Below are positions 38,914 to 52,450 of a stretch of 64,000 nucleotides of DNA, piece by piece. Within the stretch, counting starts at the first letter, position 1. The number at the start of each line of letters is the position of its first letter. A program made the translations under genes and the position numbers. The notes beneath the pieces are model-generated. The model was not told the DNA's origin, did no database searches, and worked only from the letters and a program-made list of their open reading frames with translations. Source of the stretch: Acanthacorydalis orientalis (Eukaryota > Arthropoda > Insecta > Megaloptera > Corydalidae); contig CM068314.1 in NCBI GenBank assembly GCA_034766995.1, forward strand, positions 27,443,108 to 27,507,107, given 5' to 3'.

Positions 38914-41750
38914 AATTAAAAATAAATGAAATATATTAAAAATTAATAAGAGAAACTAGAGATGTAAAATAATTATTAATTTAATACTGACTCCCATAAA
39001 AATTATAAATAAAGTATACATATAGACGACATACAGGTGCATATCAATTTTTTAAAAATAAATTAACACAATTTTTTGAGTCCTGGAAAATTACGATACT
39101 CTATATAATCGTATGTAATTTATCTAAAAGCTTGATAATTGCTGGTATTAATTTTAAATTATTTATTCATTACATTCTCGATAGGTACGAAACGTTTTAA
39201 CATAAAACACTTTTTTTTTGTTTTCGTACATAATTTATTAATTTCACTCGATTTACATTTCACTGATTGGGCGATCAACGATACAATAACAAAATTATAT
39301 ATTTATTAAATTCCAGATGATAAACTAATCAGTTGAATTGTAAATAAACTGAAAAATTACATTAATAAAAACATAACGCGTATTTCATTTGAAAACATTA
39401 ATTTAATCAAATATACTTTTTAATGAATGTTTTTTTTCATAATTATATTCTGTATCATTTATTTTTATAATTAATGAATGATAATCATGTTGGAATTTTA
39501 AATAAATCATTTATTAATTTAGTTGATGTTTCGATAATGAATTACAAATACTTTTAAAATAGTATATTCACATTGTTGGAATTTTTTGTGTAAATTTTAA
39601 AAATTTATTATTCTAAATTTACAGTAATTTAATTGAAAAGATAAATTTAAATTAAATTATGTAACATTTTATATTGTTTTATAAATAGTTTTTTAAATAA
39701 GTCTTTGAAATGAAGACTCGGTTCAAACGTATCATTCCTTGAATACAAATTTGATATAATAATTACTAAATTATAAAAGTATATACATACATGCGCATAT
39801 ATATATATATATATTAAATTATTGATTAATGGAATTGAATAGAATGATACAATATAATAATTATAAAACAAGCGTAGCCTACAAATATTCTATTCAAATG
39901 TAATATACAACTATAATATGAGAATAACGTATAGACATATATGTTTGGGAGGAGAAACTCTATATAATTAAGTTAATTGTGTAGTTTGGATCTGGGAGCT
40001 GTAGCTTTCTATGTAGAAATTACTTCCCCGCATTTATAATAACATGAACTGAATTAATTGGTTTCGTCTTTATCAAACTCAAGGCAATGACCGTTGTAAT
40101 TACACGATAATCATTAATAAAACAACCCTCTGTGCATAGACAGTGTAATTTATCAAAAATATATTATTGTATAACTGGTATTTTGTATTCATTAAAACTT
40201 ATTTATTTCGAGTCTGATAGAATGTTGTATCAGTTACGTTTTCAAAGCAAAATGTGATACTTTTATAATATTTCTGAATAAATAAACAAATAATACTATT
40301 TATATCCAATTCAATAGAAACGATTAAAATATTTTTTTTATTCCTCTGAATATTGAAATATTTCTTACTCACCTAAATATTGGTAAAGTAAATCGTTCAT
40401 TACTACCTTTTACTAATAATAATTTTATTATTTATGGAGAAAAACAGAATATTTCCCAGAATCAAGGTATTTTTTATTGACACAATAATTAAAAAGTCTT
40501 TGTTTTATTCAATATTGTACTAGATTAATATTTAATTCTTCTAATTTTGTAGTTTTTAAACTAGAAACGATTATTCATCACTACAATTTATTTTAATATA
40601 ATTGACTCATTTGAACTAGATATGTTATAATATATAATAAAAATTTTAGTTTTCATATTTATTTGAAAAATTGATTTCTCATTACAGAATAAGTTTTGTA
40701 ATTAAAATATTCCGTAGTAGCAACTTGAATACAAGTAACAAAAAAAGTCCTATCACCAATTTGATAATTGCAAATCATTAATATTTTAAATGAATAACTC
40801 CTACTTTGTATTATACATATGCATTTTTGTAAAAAAATAGTATCGTTCGAAATTCAAAAAAATAAATAAATTTTAATATTTTGAATTTTAACTTTTTTGT
40901 TTTTATATTAGTTACAGTATATTATTAAAATTCGAAAAGTTTAAATAACTATTTTGGTGAATACGAATATACATTGTTTGTACTAAAATTATATATGGTA
41001 ATTATATTAAAATTTACTGCTAAGGTCAGTTATAATCCAGTTATATTATTATTTGTCTTACAAACGTTTGAAAATGTATTTTGAAATGTTAATTTTAGGC
41101 GACGAAATATTGAATATTAAAATTATTATGAGTTTTGATACTAAACCAGGCATTCCACAGACAATTATATTTTATTTTTGAAAAACAGCGATACATGTTC
41201 TAATATTCTGTATCTAGAATATTTGAATGAGTTTAATCATTAACTGATGGTACTAAAAAAATTCAACTAAACAATAAATGCATTTTAAAACATACTTTTA
41301 TTTAACTTATTTTCATTAACTGGTATATTAAACTAATACGAATTTGCAACTGTTCTTCGAAAAAGATATATTTTCATTTAATTTCAGTTTATTTTACAAT
41401 CATTGATTTATATAATTATAAATGTGTTTTGGATTTCAGTTTCAAGCATTTTATTTTTAAATTTTTACATTCAATTTCTTGAATTACATTTATTACTTTC
41501 ATTATACAATTTTTCAAATTTAATCATTTTTTTGATAAAAAATCAAAATCTCTTATTTTTTTCTTAAATTTACAATTAAAAAATAAAATTCTCTTCTTTG
41601 TTTTATTTTAATCGGCACATTGCCCAATTTTAAAAAAAACTTTTTTTTTCATTTTATCTTAATATAGTTCTCTGTTTTCTATTTAAGTTTTTAATTTTTA
41701 TAATGAGTTTTTGAAAAAAAATCCTCTGTTCCTTTCTCTATATCTCTCTC
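38911..41750. other. AT-rich DNA with one weak island
   Basis: No exon. A more balanced block at 39930-40170 contains several TAATTA/TAATCATTAAT-type homeodomain motifs and may be a small enhancer. The rest holds nothing recognised. Confidence 0.4.
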
Positions 41751-41863
<113 letters not shown>

Positions 41864-42009
41864 TTTGCTTGTAAAGAATATTAAGACTTTATAAATAATA
41901 AAATAAATAAATACAGTCATTAATGACAGTAGAAAAATATTTTTGAGATATAATAAAATTAACAGAAGTAATAAATATAAAAGATAAAAAATCCAAATAG
42001 CTCGTTAGA

Positions 42010-42400
42010 TATAGAAAACCTAATCTTAATAAATAGTGTATAAACACGCTAGTCACTACGTCACATACCTAAACAAAACATATTCATCAATACAATTATC
42101 ATAGTCGATGTATCTAAATTTATAAAGTTTGTACATAACACACCTGACCTATTAGGTATTATCTCAATCGGATCGAAGTAATACGGGCATTCAACACTCC
42201 CTACCATTCTGTTTCTCCTTACAGATTTATCTTGGTAGGAGTGTACGGGTGGGGATTAACGTATCTAAAGTAAACTGGTATCAACAACAAAACATAAACT
42301 TGCAGCAACAAACGACAAAATTTAAGATGACAAATTTTCTCGACGAAATTCCCTTTTCATCCGATGCTTATAAAAAGATCCGCGTGCATATAAATTCATT
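42010..42400. promoter_or_regulatory. Candidate regulatory island with a 12-bp stem
   Basis: A balanced block containing an inverted repeat: ACACTCCCTACCA (42195-42207) against TGGTAGGAGTGT (42233-42244). A plus-strand frame beginning here continues into the next TA tract and is not credible as protein. Confidence 0.35.
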
Positions 42401-42401
42401 A

Positions 42402-42460
42402 CATATATATATATATATATATATACACATTTATATATATATATATAGATATATATATAT

Positions 42461-42536
<76 letters not shown>
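42402..42536. repeat. Long interrupted (TA)n microsatellite
   Basis: About 135 bp of TA repeats with CA and GA interruptions, the longest tract in the window. Confidence 0.97.
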
Positions 42537-42538
<2 letters not shown>

Positions 42539-42539
42539 C

Positions 42540-42795
42540 TATGTGTGTGGCTGTATGTACATTTATATTGATGTTTTAGTTCAATTTAATATACCCACGC
42601 TTTACCCCAATACGTTAACATACAATCACACAGCAACCATTGGGATACTCTAATTAGTTTCCAATTGTCAATTCAAATTAGTCCGTCACAGCAAACTAGC
42701 TAGAGGTTTCAAGTTGTTGAATGACGGTTGACAGAATTTCTACTTACTTGCATATGGGTTCCTTCAATTAGGTTGCATAGATACCAACTTGATCG

Positions 42796-42855
<60 letters not shown>

Positions 42856-44900
42856 TCTTCTATAATAATTATATTTAACTCCCTGATCTATATTTCCATT
42901 ATAATTATCAATTTTTTAATAGTCTTGAGAACATATTTTCCATTAGTTATTTAATTTTGTAGGAGTAAAGAATATTTGCTTAATTATCAAAGTATTTAAT
43001 AATAATAAAAAATTATATTTTGTCATTTCTTTATATGATACTTCTTTATAATCGATTTTCCTTATGTTCTTTGAACCGATATTTCTATTTTAACAAGTTT
43101 TGATATTTTTATCATTTTTTTGGGGCAGATTTTTTAATGATAACTGTTGTCTGTTACCAATTTGTGATATTTTACAACGCTTAAGCATTGATTATACGAA
43201 ATATATCTCATATAAATATATCTCTATAAATATATAGTAAATAAAATTAACTTATTACTTATAATATCTATTTTAATATAAATACTAGTGCTCTAGTAAA
43301 TTAACAATGTTAGTAAGTGAAATTATACTCATTAGAAAGCTTTTAGAAACTGATGGAAATCTCGAAACCTCTCATAATAATCATACAAAATAACAACATA
43401 TAAAAATTCTTTATTCTTCAACAATATTTTTTTAATGATAACTTTTTTTAATATTTATTTTCATAAATATATCTTAAACAATTATACAAATATTTTTAAA
43501 GCTGTATAATTTGGTTTAAAGACCTGCACACTTTTTTTGAATAGAGATTATCGTACTATAAAACTCAACGTACTATAAAATATACATAAAAAATCGTACA
43601 TATGAAGAGTTTGTAGTATTTAATATAATTAAATATAAAAATCTTGTTATAAAATATCTTTTAATTACTAGCACAAAAATGGCATATTCTAATTAAACTT
43701 GTAACAATATTCGTCATAATTTATAAAACTGAAAAGTTGTTTAATTACATTTGATGAAAATAGAATATTCCAGACACTATTGATTAATCAAACATTAGTA
43801 TTGAATAATAGAATTAGATTGATAAAAATTTCAAATATCATTAAAAAGTAAGTACTGTCTGGAAAGAAAGATTAATTCGCACGGTCTCTCGAAAATAATT
43901 AATAACGTTCAAAATAATTAATTCGCAACTCTAAGAAGATTAAAACAATGATATTTCTCCTATTATCCTCATTATATAGTTAAATCTCATTTTCGACATC
44001 AATATTAAAATAATTAGTTATATAAATCCGTAGCTTTCAAAATGTGCAATCTCAAATTGTTTGACATTTAAATGATATCTTATTGACAATATCGTTATTG
44101 AATATTAAATTACATACATGAAGAAATGTTTCCATACATGTACATAAAAATAACTTAATATTTTTTATCCGTTTAGAATATTATTCCATATATTTGTGAA
44201 ATAAAAGATTTTTCTTTTTTTTTCTTATTTATAAATAATAGAATATAATTATTATAGATTTATCCATAAATTAATAGATTTCATATATCAATAGATTTTA
44301 AAACAAAGTTACATTTTGTAGATATATTTTAAAAAAAGGCTTCATAAGAAATGTTACATAATAAATATATTTAATTTTTACTTTATATATATATATATAT
44401 ATATACTTAATAATTAAATATTTCTCATATGCTTAGATGTGAAAGTACAACTTAATCATAATTATACAAGTAATAAATTCTCAATGTCGTAATTATATTT
44501 AATTAGAAAAGTATCGAGTGTACATTTTAATATATAAAATATCGTTATAAGTGTATAAGAACTATTAATGTGAAAAATAATAAATTTATAACTTTATATC
44601 GTAGAATTACTGACAAAAATGTACATTAGTTTTTTTTATCTTTATAAAATCAATAGCAGATATTTACACAATTTATTTTGAATATATTATAATTGATAGA
44701 GTAATAATGAGAAAAAATTAAGTCTAAGATTCAAACAAAGCTTTTTAATAATATTCATACTAATTGAAATATTCAAATGTATTATATAAAAAGTCAATAT
44801 TAAAACATATAATATATAAGAATATATGATGAAAATCATGGTTGTAAATATAAATTTCAAGACATGTTTATGAAAATATTTCATGTATATACATGTTTGT
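42540..44900. other. AT-rich DNA, little recognised
   Basis: No exon. The flank 42540-42780 is moderately GC-richer. A 12-bp direct repeat CGTACTATAAAA lies at 43552-43563 and 43569-43580. TA runs at 42799-42852 and 44384-44406. Confidence 0.45.
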
Positions 44901-44901
44901 A

Positions 44902-44902
<1 letters not shown>

Positions 44903-44956
<54 letters not shown>
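44903..44956. repeat. (TA)n microsatellite
   Basis: TA run of about 54 bp. Confidence 0.97.
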
Positions 44957-44958
<2 letters not shown>

Positions 44959-45039
44959 ATATGTACATATGGCTATTTTTTACTTTTGTTATAATGTAAT
45001 ATTTAAGTTATAAATTAATTCATGGTAATATTAACAACC

Positions 45040-45325
45040 AGGAGGAAATATGTACTCGAGTAAAACAAGAAACATCTACTAACAACTGCAATAACAGTTA
45101 TCAGAGGGCGATTTTGAGACCACAATACACGTATATCCAAAATAGATTAGTATAATTACGTAATTACAAATGTATTATGTATGTATGTAGCGAAGTTCTG
45201 CGAAGCTTTCCAACTGAATCCATCTCCTCAAAACGACAGGCCAGACGGACAAAGCAAGAACAGCCCAACACACATACACCATCTTTCGTATACTCATACA
45301 TAGAGATGCATACACACATACACAA

Positions 45326-45369
<44 letters not shown>

Positions 45370-45680
45370 CATTGGCTAAACTCGTCCAATGAATAAACAT
45401 AATGTATCGTTATATTCCTCTTTGTCACACGCGTGGATAGAACTACCCTTGGAATTAATGCAACAGGACTCTCCTACATCAGCTTCCAGCATTAAACATC
45501 CTGCAGGTCGATTTAATTATAGAATAGAATATACATTTGAAATTCTGTGCCAGAACTTGCTTGTACCTCTATATTCTCTACACCTATACCCACTGTTTTG
45601 TCGTTATTCTGCTGCATTATAGTTTCAAATACGGTTTGCAATCATTCATTTCGCTTGGCTTACAATACTAACAGAACTGC
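45040..45680. promoter_or_regulatory. Candidate regulatory island split by a CA/TA microsatellite
   Basis: Balanced composition at 45040-45290 and 45370-45680, separated by (CA)n-(TA)n at 45301-45369. Reading frames on both strands are short and without recognisable motif; the 78-codon one at 45389-45622 lacks any domain signature. Confidence 0.3.
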
Positions 45681-45833
45681 GAGAAAGGGATAGATGTCAT
45701 TAATAAGTTATGTTATTGTTGTTTAATTTAATATAGGTGTATTTACCTCAGGTTTAAATGTGGATAAAATTTATTGTTAAGAAGATTAAATAAGTGTGTC
45801 TTATATGTCACTATTCAAATTCAATTTTATATA

Positions 45834-45889
<56 letters not shown>

Positions 45890-46240
45890 ACATGCGTGCG
45901 TGTATGAATTTGTATACTCACAGACATATATCAATTTATAAAATAATATGATATAAATAAGTTTCAATTTAATCATAACACGAAAATGATAAATTCTAAA
46001 TATATAAGAATCTATTTTAAAGATTTTACATATTAATAAAAATAAAATTATAAAATATGTAAGATAAATGATTATATAAGAATGATTAGACAGTTTTGTT
46101 AATATTTTTTACTGTAAATGAATCAGATTTTTAAAAACGTACAGTATGGAATATAAATATATATTCCATATATTTTTATAATATTTCACTTGATTCTGTT
46201 ATTCATTTTGATATTCTTGCATTTGTTCTTTAAATATTAA

Positions 46241-46289
<49 letters not shown>

Positions 46290-46646
46290 GTTATTATAAA
46301 TATTAATATAATAAAGCATTTATTAGATCACTTTTATAGCAAAATAAAAAATCCTATTTTGGAAAACACTTCAAAATACATTTAAGTTATTTAATTTCAT
46401 CTTTTCTAAGTGAATACATTTACTTTTTAAGAAATGATTGTGATCCCGGCAATCAAATACATAATTTAATTACTATAAAATTTTGGTTAACGCTATCAAA
46501 CTCCGTGAATATCCATATAAGAGGGGTCTTTCCTCTTTCAATATGTGCACCCTTATACCACTGATAACAATCTTACGATGTATTTTATTATATTACGCTT
46601 TAACTATATTGTGTATGCATTGTGATATTAGTTGAGTATATGTACG

Positions 46647-46696
<50 letters not shown>

Positions 46697-46860
46697 TAAA
46701 TATATATATATATATGTACATAGACATACATTTTTTTTAATATGTAAATAAAAAGTTTAGAAAACTTTTCTACGATATATGATGAATCAATCTTATAGAC
46801 TAAAAGACTAAATAAAGTGAAGAATTAAATAATTTTTGAGAAATAAATCAATATTTTAAA
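45681..46860. other. AT-rich DNA with (TA)n tracts
   Basis: TA runs at 45838-45885, 46244-46288 and 46640-46720. A perfect 26-bp dyad with arms TATGGAATATA (46145-46155) and TATATTCCATA (46160-46170) is the only other structure. Confidence 0.5.
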
Positions 46861-47491
46861 GATTCGAACCTGTTATCATCTGAATACAAGTCTTTAAGCG
46901 TTTATTCGCCACAGACTTCAACCGAAATACTAACGAAAACTAGTCAAAATAATCAAAGAAAACAATCGGGCTGTCTTTGTGAAATCAGTGACACATCGAA
47001 CTTATAATTCAAACTGAAACTTGAACCGACAATTTTAAACAATGTATGTATGGGGGGAGTAACCAACTTCGTTTTACATCTCTTTCTATAATTAAAGCTC
47101 TACTTTCATCGCCAATGAGAATAACACCAACACGCACATAACGTACCTTACACCCACCACAGCTAAAGCACAAGCAAAAGCACAGATATCCATTTAGAAG
47201 TTTATAGTTTGCGACGAAATTTCCATAATTATATTCGTACTTATTTTGAAAATCTCTGTCGTGGAATATAACGTCTCGTTAATTAACAGTATTCATTTTA
47301 TATAAAGGTTTCTAATTACATAGCACATATAGGCCGGCTATAGACTTAGACTAGGCAGTCGCATTAATTAATTATAATTAAGTTTTAGTTGAAGTGAAAG
47401 AGCCTGTGCTTGCTTGGTGCCTCTTCGTGTTCGTTCGGTTGGGATATTGTTGTTGGAAAGGGAATAGGGGAACTGTACAAGTACCAAGATA

Positions 47492-47549
<58 letters not shown>

Positions 47550-47860
47550 GTTTTTCGTTTGAAATTTCGAATGGTATGAGTATAAGACGGGCAGGGTGAA
47601 CGAAGAGGATTGTTATAAACGTGATGTGCATTTTGATTGTTATAGATATTATGTAGATGTGGGTAGAATTAGCTCCGAATACCATTCGCAAACAACGAAG
47701 AAATTTTAGGTTACATACAACAGTACTTGTACAAATTACAAGATAATCAAAACGTTATACGTTTAAGTGATTGTTATACGTAGTATAGAAGAACGGATCG
47801 TTTTTACAAAACAGAATGTCTGCTACATAATGATGAAGAAAGTTTCGTAGAATGAATGAT
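46860..47860. promoter_or_regulatory. Broad composition island with a (TA)n insert
   Basis: Balanced sequence at 46860-47490 and 47560-47860 on either side of a TA run (47497-47547). It includes a C/A-rich stretch (CACCCACCACAGC near 47151) and GCTTGCTTGGTGCC near 47409. No supportable reading frame. Possibly a cluster of regulatory elements. Confidence 0.3.
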
Positions 47861-48655
47861 AAAACTTTAAAAGTTTTCACAACAAATTCATTCATTATAA
47901 TATTTAATTTTCAGAACGAACTCTTTTAAAATAAATGCATAAAAATTATATATATAAAATGTGAATTGAATAAACATAAGTGAAATAAACAATTCTATGA
48001 ATTATTAAAAGTTTTGTTATGATTTTTTTCTGTTACTAGATATGAAAAGTATATAATTTGTAAAATGTATTATTAACTATTTATTTATGATTATATAGAT
48101 TTAAATTGAAAAATGCAATCGTCATCTGTTTTCAGCATTTAATAAATTCAAAAAAAATTATTTTTCTCATATTATCAATTTCCATTACTTTGCTTTTTCA
48201 TTTCTAGTCAATGACATCCATTCCAATTTCATCCGATCGTCATAGATATTTACAACAATTTATTATGTTTAAAATAGAAACTTTTTGAAAATATTTTCAA
48301 CAAACATATAATTTCTATATTATTAAAGGTTCTTCTCTATTTAATAATATTGTTTTTTATAAGTTTAGACTTTAACATTTATGTCTGCTGAAATTTGCAA
48401 TTGAATTCGAAATATTTTTTTAATTAAAGTAATTGTTATTAAATTAATAATTACAAAGTTGATAAGTCATTCCTTAATTAATCGTTAAGTGCTCTTAATT
48501 GTATAATCCACTAACTGTTTTTATTGACTGTTGGTTAATCTTATTTCTCTAAAATATATAAGTAAAAAGCCTTTATTCTTTTAAAACCTCATTGAAAGTA
48601 ACAATTAAATTTAATTTCTCTTAAACATGATGATACTGTGTTTAAAATTTAAATA

Positions 48656-48701
<46 letters not shown>

Positions 48702-49600
48702 AGTGTTCGTTCATATAAAAGTGGATATAAAAATGACATAAAGTTAATAGAGTATGAAAAATGTTCAATAAAATTTGATTTTAATATAAGTACAAGTGTT
48801 TTAAAATATTTTTAGATGACCTCATTTCAACAATATAAGTAATCTGTCTATTTCTGTGTTGTTTTTTATATTTAATGGCAATATAAAGGAACATTTCAAA
48901 CATACTTCTATTTATATCAAGAAGGTAAAACATCTAATAAATTTGGCAATAAAATAATGTGATTGTGCACAACCGAATTTTATGAAATTTTTATTTTTTA
49001 AACTTGTAAATATATTTAATTTGTAATTTTCATTTGTTTTGCTTAAAATATAAATTCGGACTCGGAAAAAGTTGTAAATTTATAAAAATATTTAAAAGTA
49101 ATTTTAATATTCTTTTTGTAAATCATTGTTTTTTTTGTAGTTTCATTTGAATATAAATAATATAGCTATTAATAAAATTATTAAAATTTTGTTATTTATT
49201 TATGGAATATATAATTAAATAAAACACGCAATTTTTCATTGAAGTAGAATTGTTCATTGAAGCTTTTGTTCATGAATTTGATGCAAGAACTGATTTGATT
49301 CTCTTTAAATACTTTTTTTTTGATAACTGGTTTAATTTTAAAACTAAATTTATGTATGATAAATAAAAAAAATAGAGATCTAACCATTTTTTTCATTTTA
49401 TGTGCCATTTGTAATATCGTTTATTTTCAGTTGTTTACACGAGTAAAGGGTTAAATAGAAATAAAACGAAATAATTGTCAATGAGTGTATACAATATAGG
49501 ATAGAAATAAATAAATTAAAATGTATTTTATCATTCAAACAACAGAGGCAGATTTTAAAACATCGTTTTTCTTATATTTACAGATTAAAGTCAATCACAT
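47861..49600. other. AT-rich DNA, nothing recognised
   Basis: One TA run at 48660-48698; otherwise only A/T-rich sequence without exon features. Confidence 0.5.
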
Positions 49601-49609
49601 TCAAAGTTC

Positions 49610-50045
49610 ACACCAAATCATTTATATCACTGTTCTTCCCTGTATTTATCAGAATTATGTGTGTGCGCGTGGCGCACTTTATAGAAAAGGGAATGAGGGT
49701 GTGTGAGAGGCGGCAGAGATGATTTTTGCTATCGCGCCGACGTAACACGTGTAAAGGGGGTGTGGAGAGACAACGATAGACAGGGATCTGTTGACCGTAC
49801 CGAATAAGAATAAGAAGAAGCGAGAATGCGGTGTAGCGGTGAAGACTAGCAGAAGTTATTTTGTATTCCGTTCAAGTTTACTAGTTCAGTTCGTAGACGT
49901 TACGTTGAGACTTTGTTCGCAATAAACGAAGACAAATGTTTTGTACAGACACGCGCTGAGTCCGCGATGCAACGAGCTCGCTGCCCGCTCGAGCGCGATG
50001 TCTGCAGTTACCCCATCGTGTTTTAGGCCATCGTACACGAATGTT
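49610..50045. promoter_or_regulatory. CpG-rich promoter-like island
   Basis: The most CpG-rich block of the middle part: GTGTGCGCGTGGCGC near 49660, TCGCGCCGACGTAACACGTG near 49733, and GCGCTGAGTCCGCGATGC plus CTCGAGCGCGATG near 49950-50000. On the plus strand TTCAGTTCG (about 49885-49893) matches an insect initiator. Short frames follow on that strand (for example MQRARCPLERDVCSYPIVF). The orientation would be opposite to the POU gene, so a divergent or non-coding transcript, or a distal POU-gene promoter on the other strand, are all open. Confidence 0.4.
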
Positions 50046-51030
50046 TCTTTTAAAACAAATTTGCTTTTCCGCTCATTTATGTTTTTCACATGGATTTTTT
50101 TTATTTATAAAGAAAATCTAATTAAGTAATTTTAAATTAATTCTATAATTTATAATTAAAGAAATAATTAATAATGATATAAATATTTATTATTTTTTTG
50201 TGGGATAACTGAAAGTAAAATTTTATAAATTTGAAACTATTTATAATTTAATTTTATAATCTGCCTTATTTTTTTTAAAAAAAAAAAATAGGTTACTATC
50301 TGAGTTTTAGTGTAAAAATGTTTATTTTGCACACAGTTTTCATTCGACTGATTAAAAAAGATAATAATTACCAAAATCTAATATATTATTTGATTTATAA
50401 ACGTATGTTTATATTAGCACACATTTACTAAATTAATAATTCAATACCCACATTCAAGTAACAATTTAACGGTTAATGAGTGTAAATCTAGACAGATAAT
50501 ATTAATATCTATATTTTCCAAAATAAAATAGAAAAATCATCAAAATTAATTAGTGTGACCTAAGACAAATATAATATAAATCGAAGTTTTGTTTGTCCTA
50601 TAACTGATATAATCAATTTCTTATTTTTGATCATCTCTTTCTTGAAATTTATTTTAATAATCTAAGTACAATTACAAAAAAGATTTATATCTACAGAAAA
50701 TTCTCTCAGACTAGAGATATTTCTTTACTATAATTTGTAAAATGTAGGAACTTATTAAATATAAATTTCATCTTAAAATTTCATTTTCAATAACCTACTT
50801 TCTACAAAATAGATTACTTGAAATTTGAATATTGGATAATTTATTTTTTCTAAGAACCTGGATATTTAAATTACTAATTATGTTATCTAAATCTAATTAA
50901 AATATACCTAATATGTTCGTTAATAGATACTTTTTTAAATTCTAATTAAATGTTCAACATACAGATGAAAGATATGATTTATAGATTTATTTTCTATTTA
51001 ATTACGAGTAAATAATGAGATGTATTTTTC
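50046..51030. other. AT-rich DNA, nothing recognised
   Basis: No exon, island or repeat beyond short A/T homopolymers. Confidence 0.5.
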
Positions 51031-51034
51031 CATC

Positions 51035-51036
<2 letters not shown>

Positions 51037-51111
<75 letters not shown>
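51037..51111. repeat. (CT)n-(TA)n compound microsatellite
   Basis: About 30 bp of CT followed by about 44 bp of TA, the same compound arrangement as at 13870. Confidence 0.97.
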
Positions 51112-51114
<3 letters not shown>

Positions 51115-51699
51115 TTGGAATGTGTATTTTTTTTAATTACAAACGAGGAGAAAGAAGTTGTGTAACTTTTTTTATAAATTGTTGATAAATTTGTATTTCG
51201 ATTTTCTTAGCTTTTAGAATAGTACAAAGTGATTGTCTGAAGTATTTAATGTTTTATCTCTAAGACATTATAAATTAATTAAGGTAAGAAAAACGTTATT
51301 ATACTTTTTAATTTGAATATAAAATAGATTTCAATGTAGATGAAGTGAAGAAAATACATATTTTTATTTCATGAAGTCGTTTAAATTTGTCTTCTTATTA
51401 TATACATATTTCACATTTATATTAGTACATATTTTAATTTATAATAACAAAAATATATTTTTTTAAATGTATTATATATTTAAACATATATAAATAAGTA
51501 TATAATAATTGATATTTTTTTAAATCAATTTGTTTATTTATTAATAATATATTACTTTCGAAATGTAAGAAAATAGAGGAGGAAATTATAAATTATATAT
51601 AGAGAGAGAGAGATACATATTTATATTAAGGGGCTTTAATTTTATATTATAAGCATGTACATGTAACTGAATGAAACAATAAACATATTTGTATACCAT

Positions 51700-51751
51700 A
51701 GAAGTCTAAATAAGTAAGCACCTTGTCTCAAATAAGTAAGCAACGTCATGG

Positions 51752-51815
<64 letters not shown>

Positions 51816-51911
51816 ATATATATATATGTTAGTATGTCTATATAAACATTCTTGCAGATAAATTATTTTTTGCAATGTGTTATTTTATAAAGTGTTTTGT
51901 GGATAATTTTG

Positions 51912-51979
<68 letters not shown>

Positions 51980-52118
51980 AGTATGTATATAATCATTATC
52001 GGAGACAAATTGCAACCTGTATTTTATATATGAAATAAACAAAATTGAGTAACACACAAACGTCGACGCCATAAATAAATAAATCGATGTTATCGAACAT
52101 TTTTTGTGGATAATTTTG

Positions 52119-52159
<41 letters not shown>

Positions 52160-52165
52160 GTATGT
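51700..52165. repeat. Duplicated modules nested with three (TA)n tracts
   Basis: A 22-bp tandem (AAATAAGTAAGCA at 51708 and 51730) is followed by three cycles of a TA run and related flanks. GTTAGTATGT follows the first two tracts (51828, 51977) and AAAGTATGT the third. GTGGATAATTTTGATT precedes the second and third tracts (51899, 52106). It looks like repeated slippage or unequal exchange. Confidence 0.85.
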
Positions 52166-52239
52166 GTGAACTTGAATGTTTTTTGTATATAAGAACGTTA
52201 GTAAAAAATGGAAAAAATATCCGTGTAAATACAAAGTGT

Positions 52240-52450
52240 TGTACATCGACGTGTATGTAACGTTGCCTTTAAAACATCAACACTATTGTAAAAGAGCTTG
52301 ATGCTGCAAGCAATACCAACACTACGATCCCAAACGAACCAAATGACGGCCGCTTTCAATCTCGTTTAGATTGTTTGCGTGTATTGTTTGACTTACAAAG
52401 CACTCTGTTATGTTAATTGTGAATTGGCTGCATTCAAATTACGGTGTTTT
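52240..52450. promoter_or_regulatory. Candidate regulatory island
   Basis: About 200 bp of balanced composition (ATCGACGTG, GACGGCCGC, CAAACGAACC), sharply bounded by AT-rich DNA. No frame or known motif cluster. Confidence 0.3.

Noticed and set aside
42249..42653. Reading frames with long Tyr-Ile repeats, here and at many other places
   Set aside because: They are translations of (TA)n microsatellites in both directions and have no other protein signal.
45389..45622. Plus-strand frame of 78 codons
   Set aside because: No motif or splice context that would support a gene.
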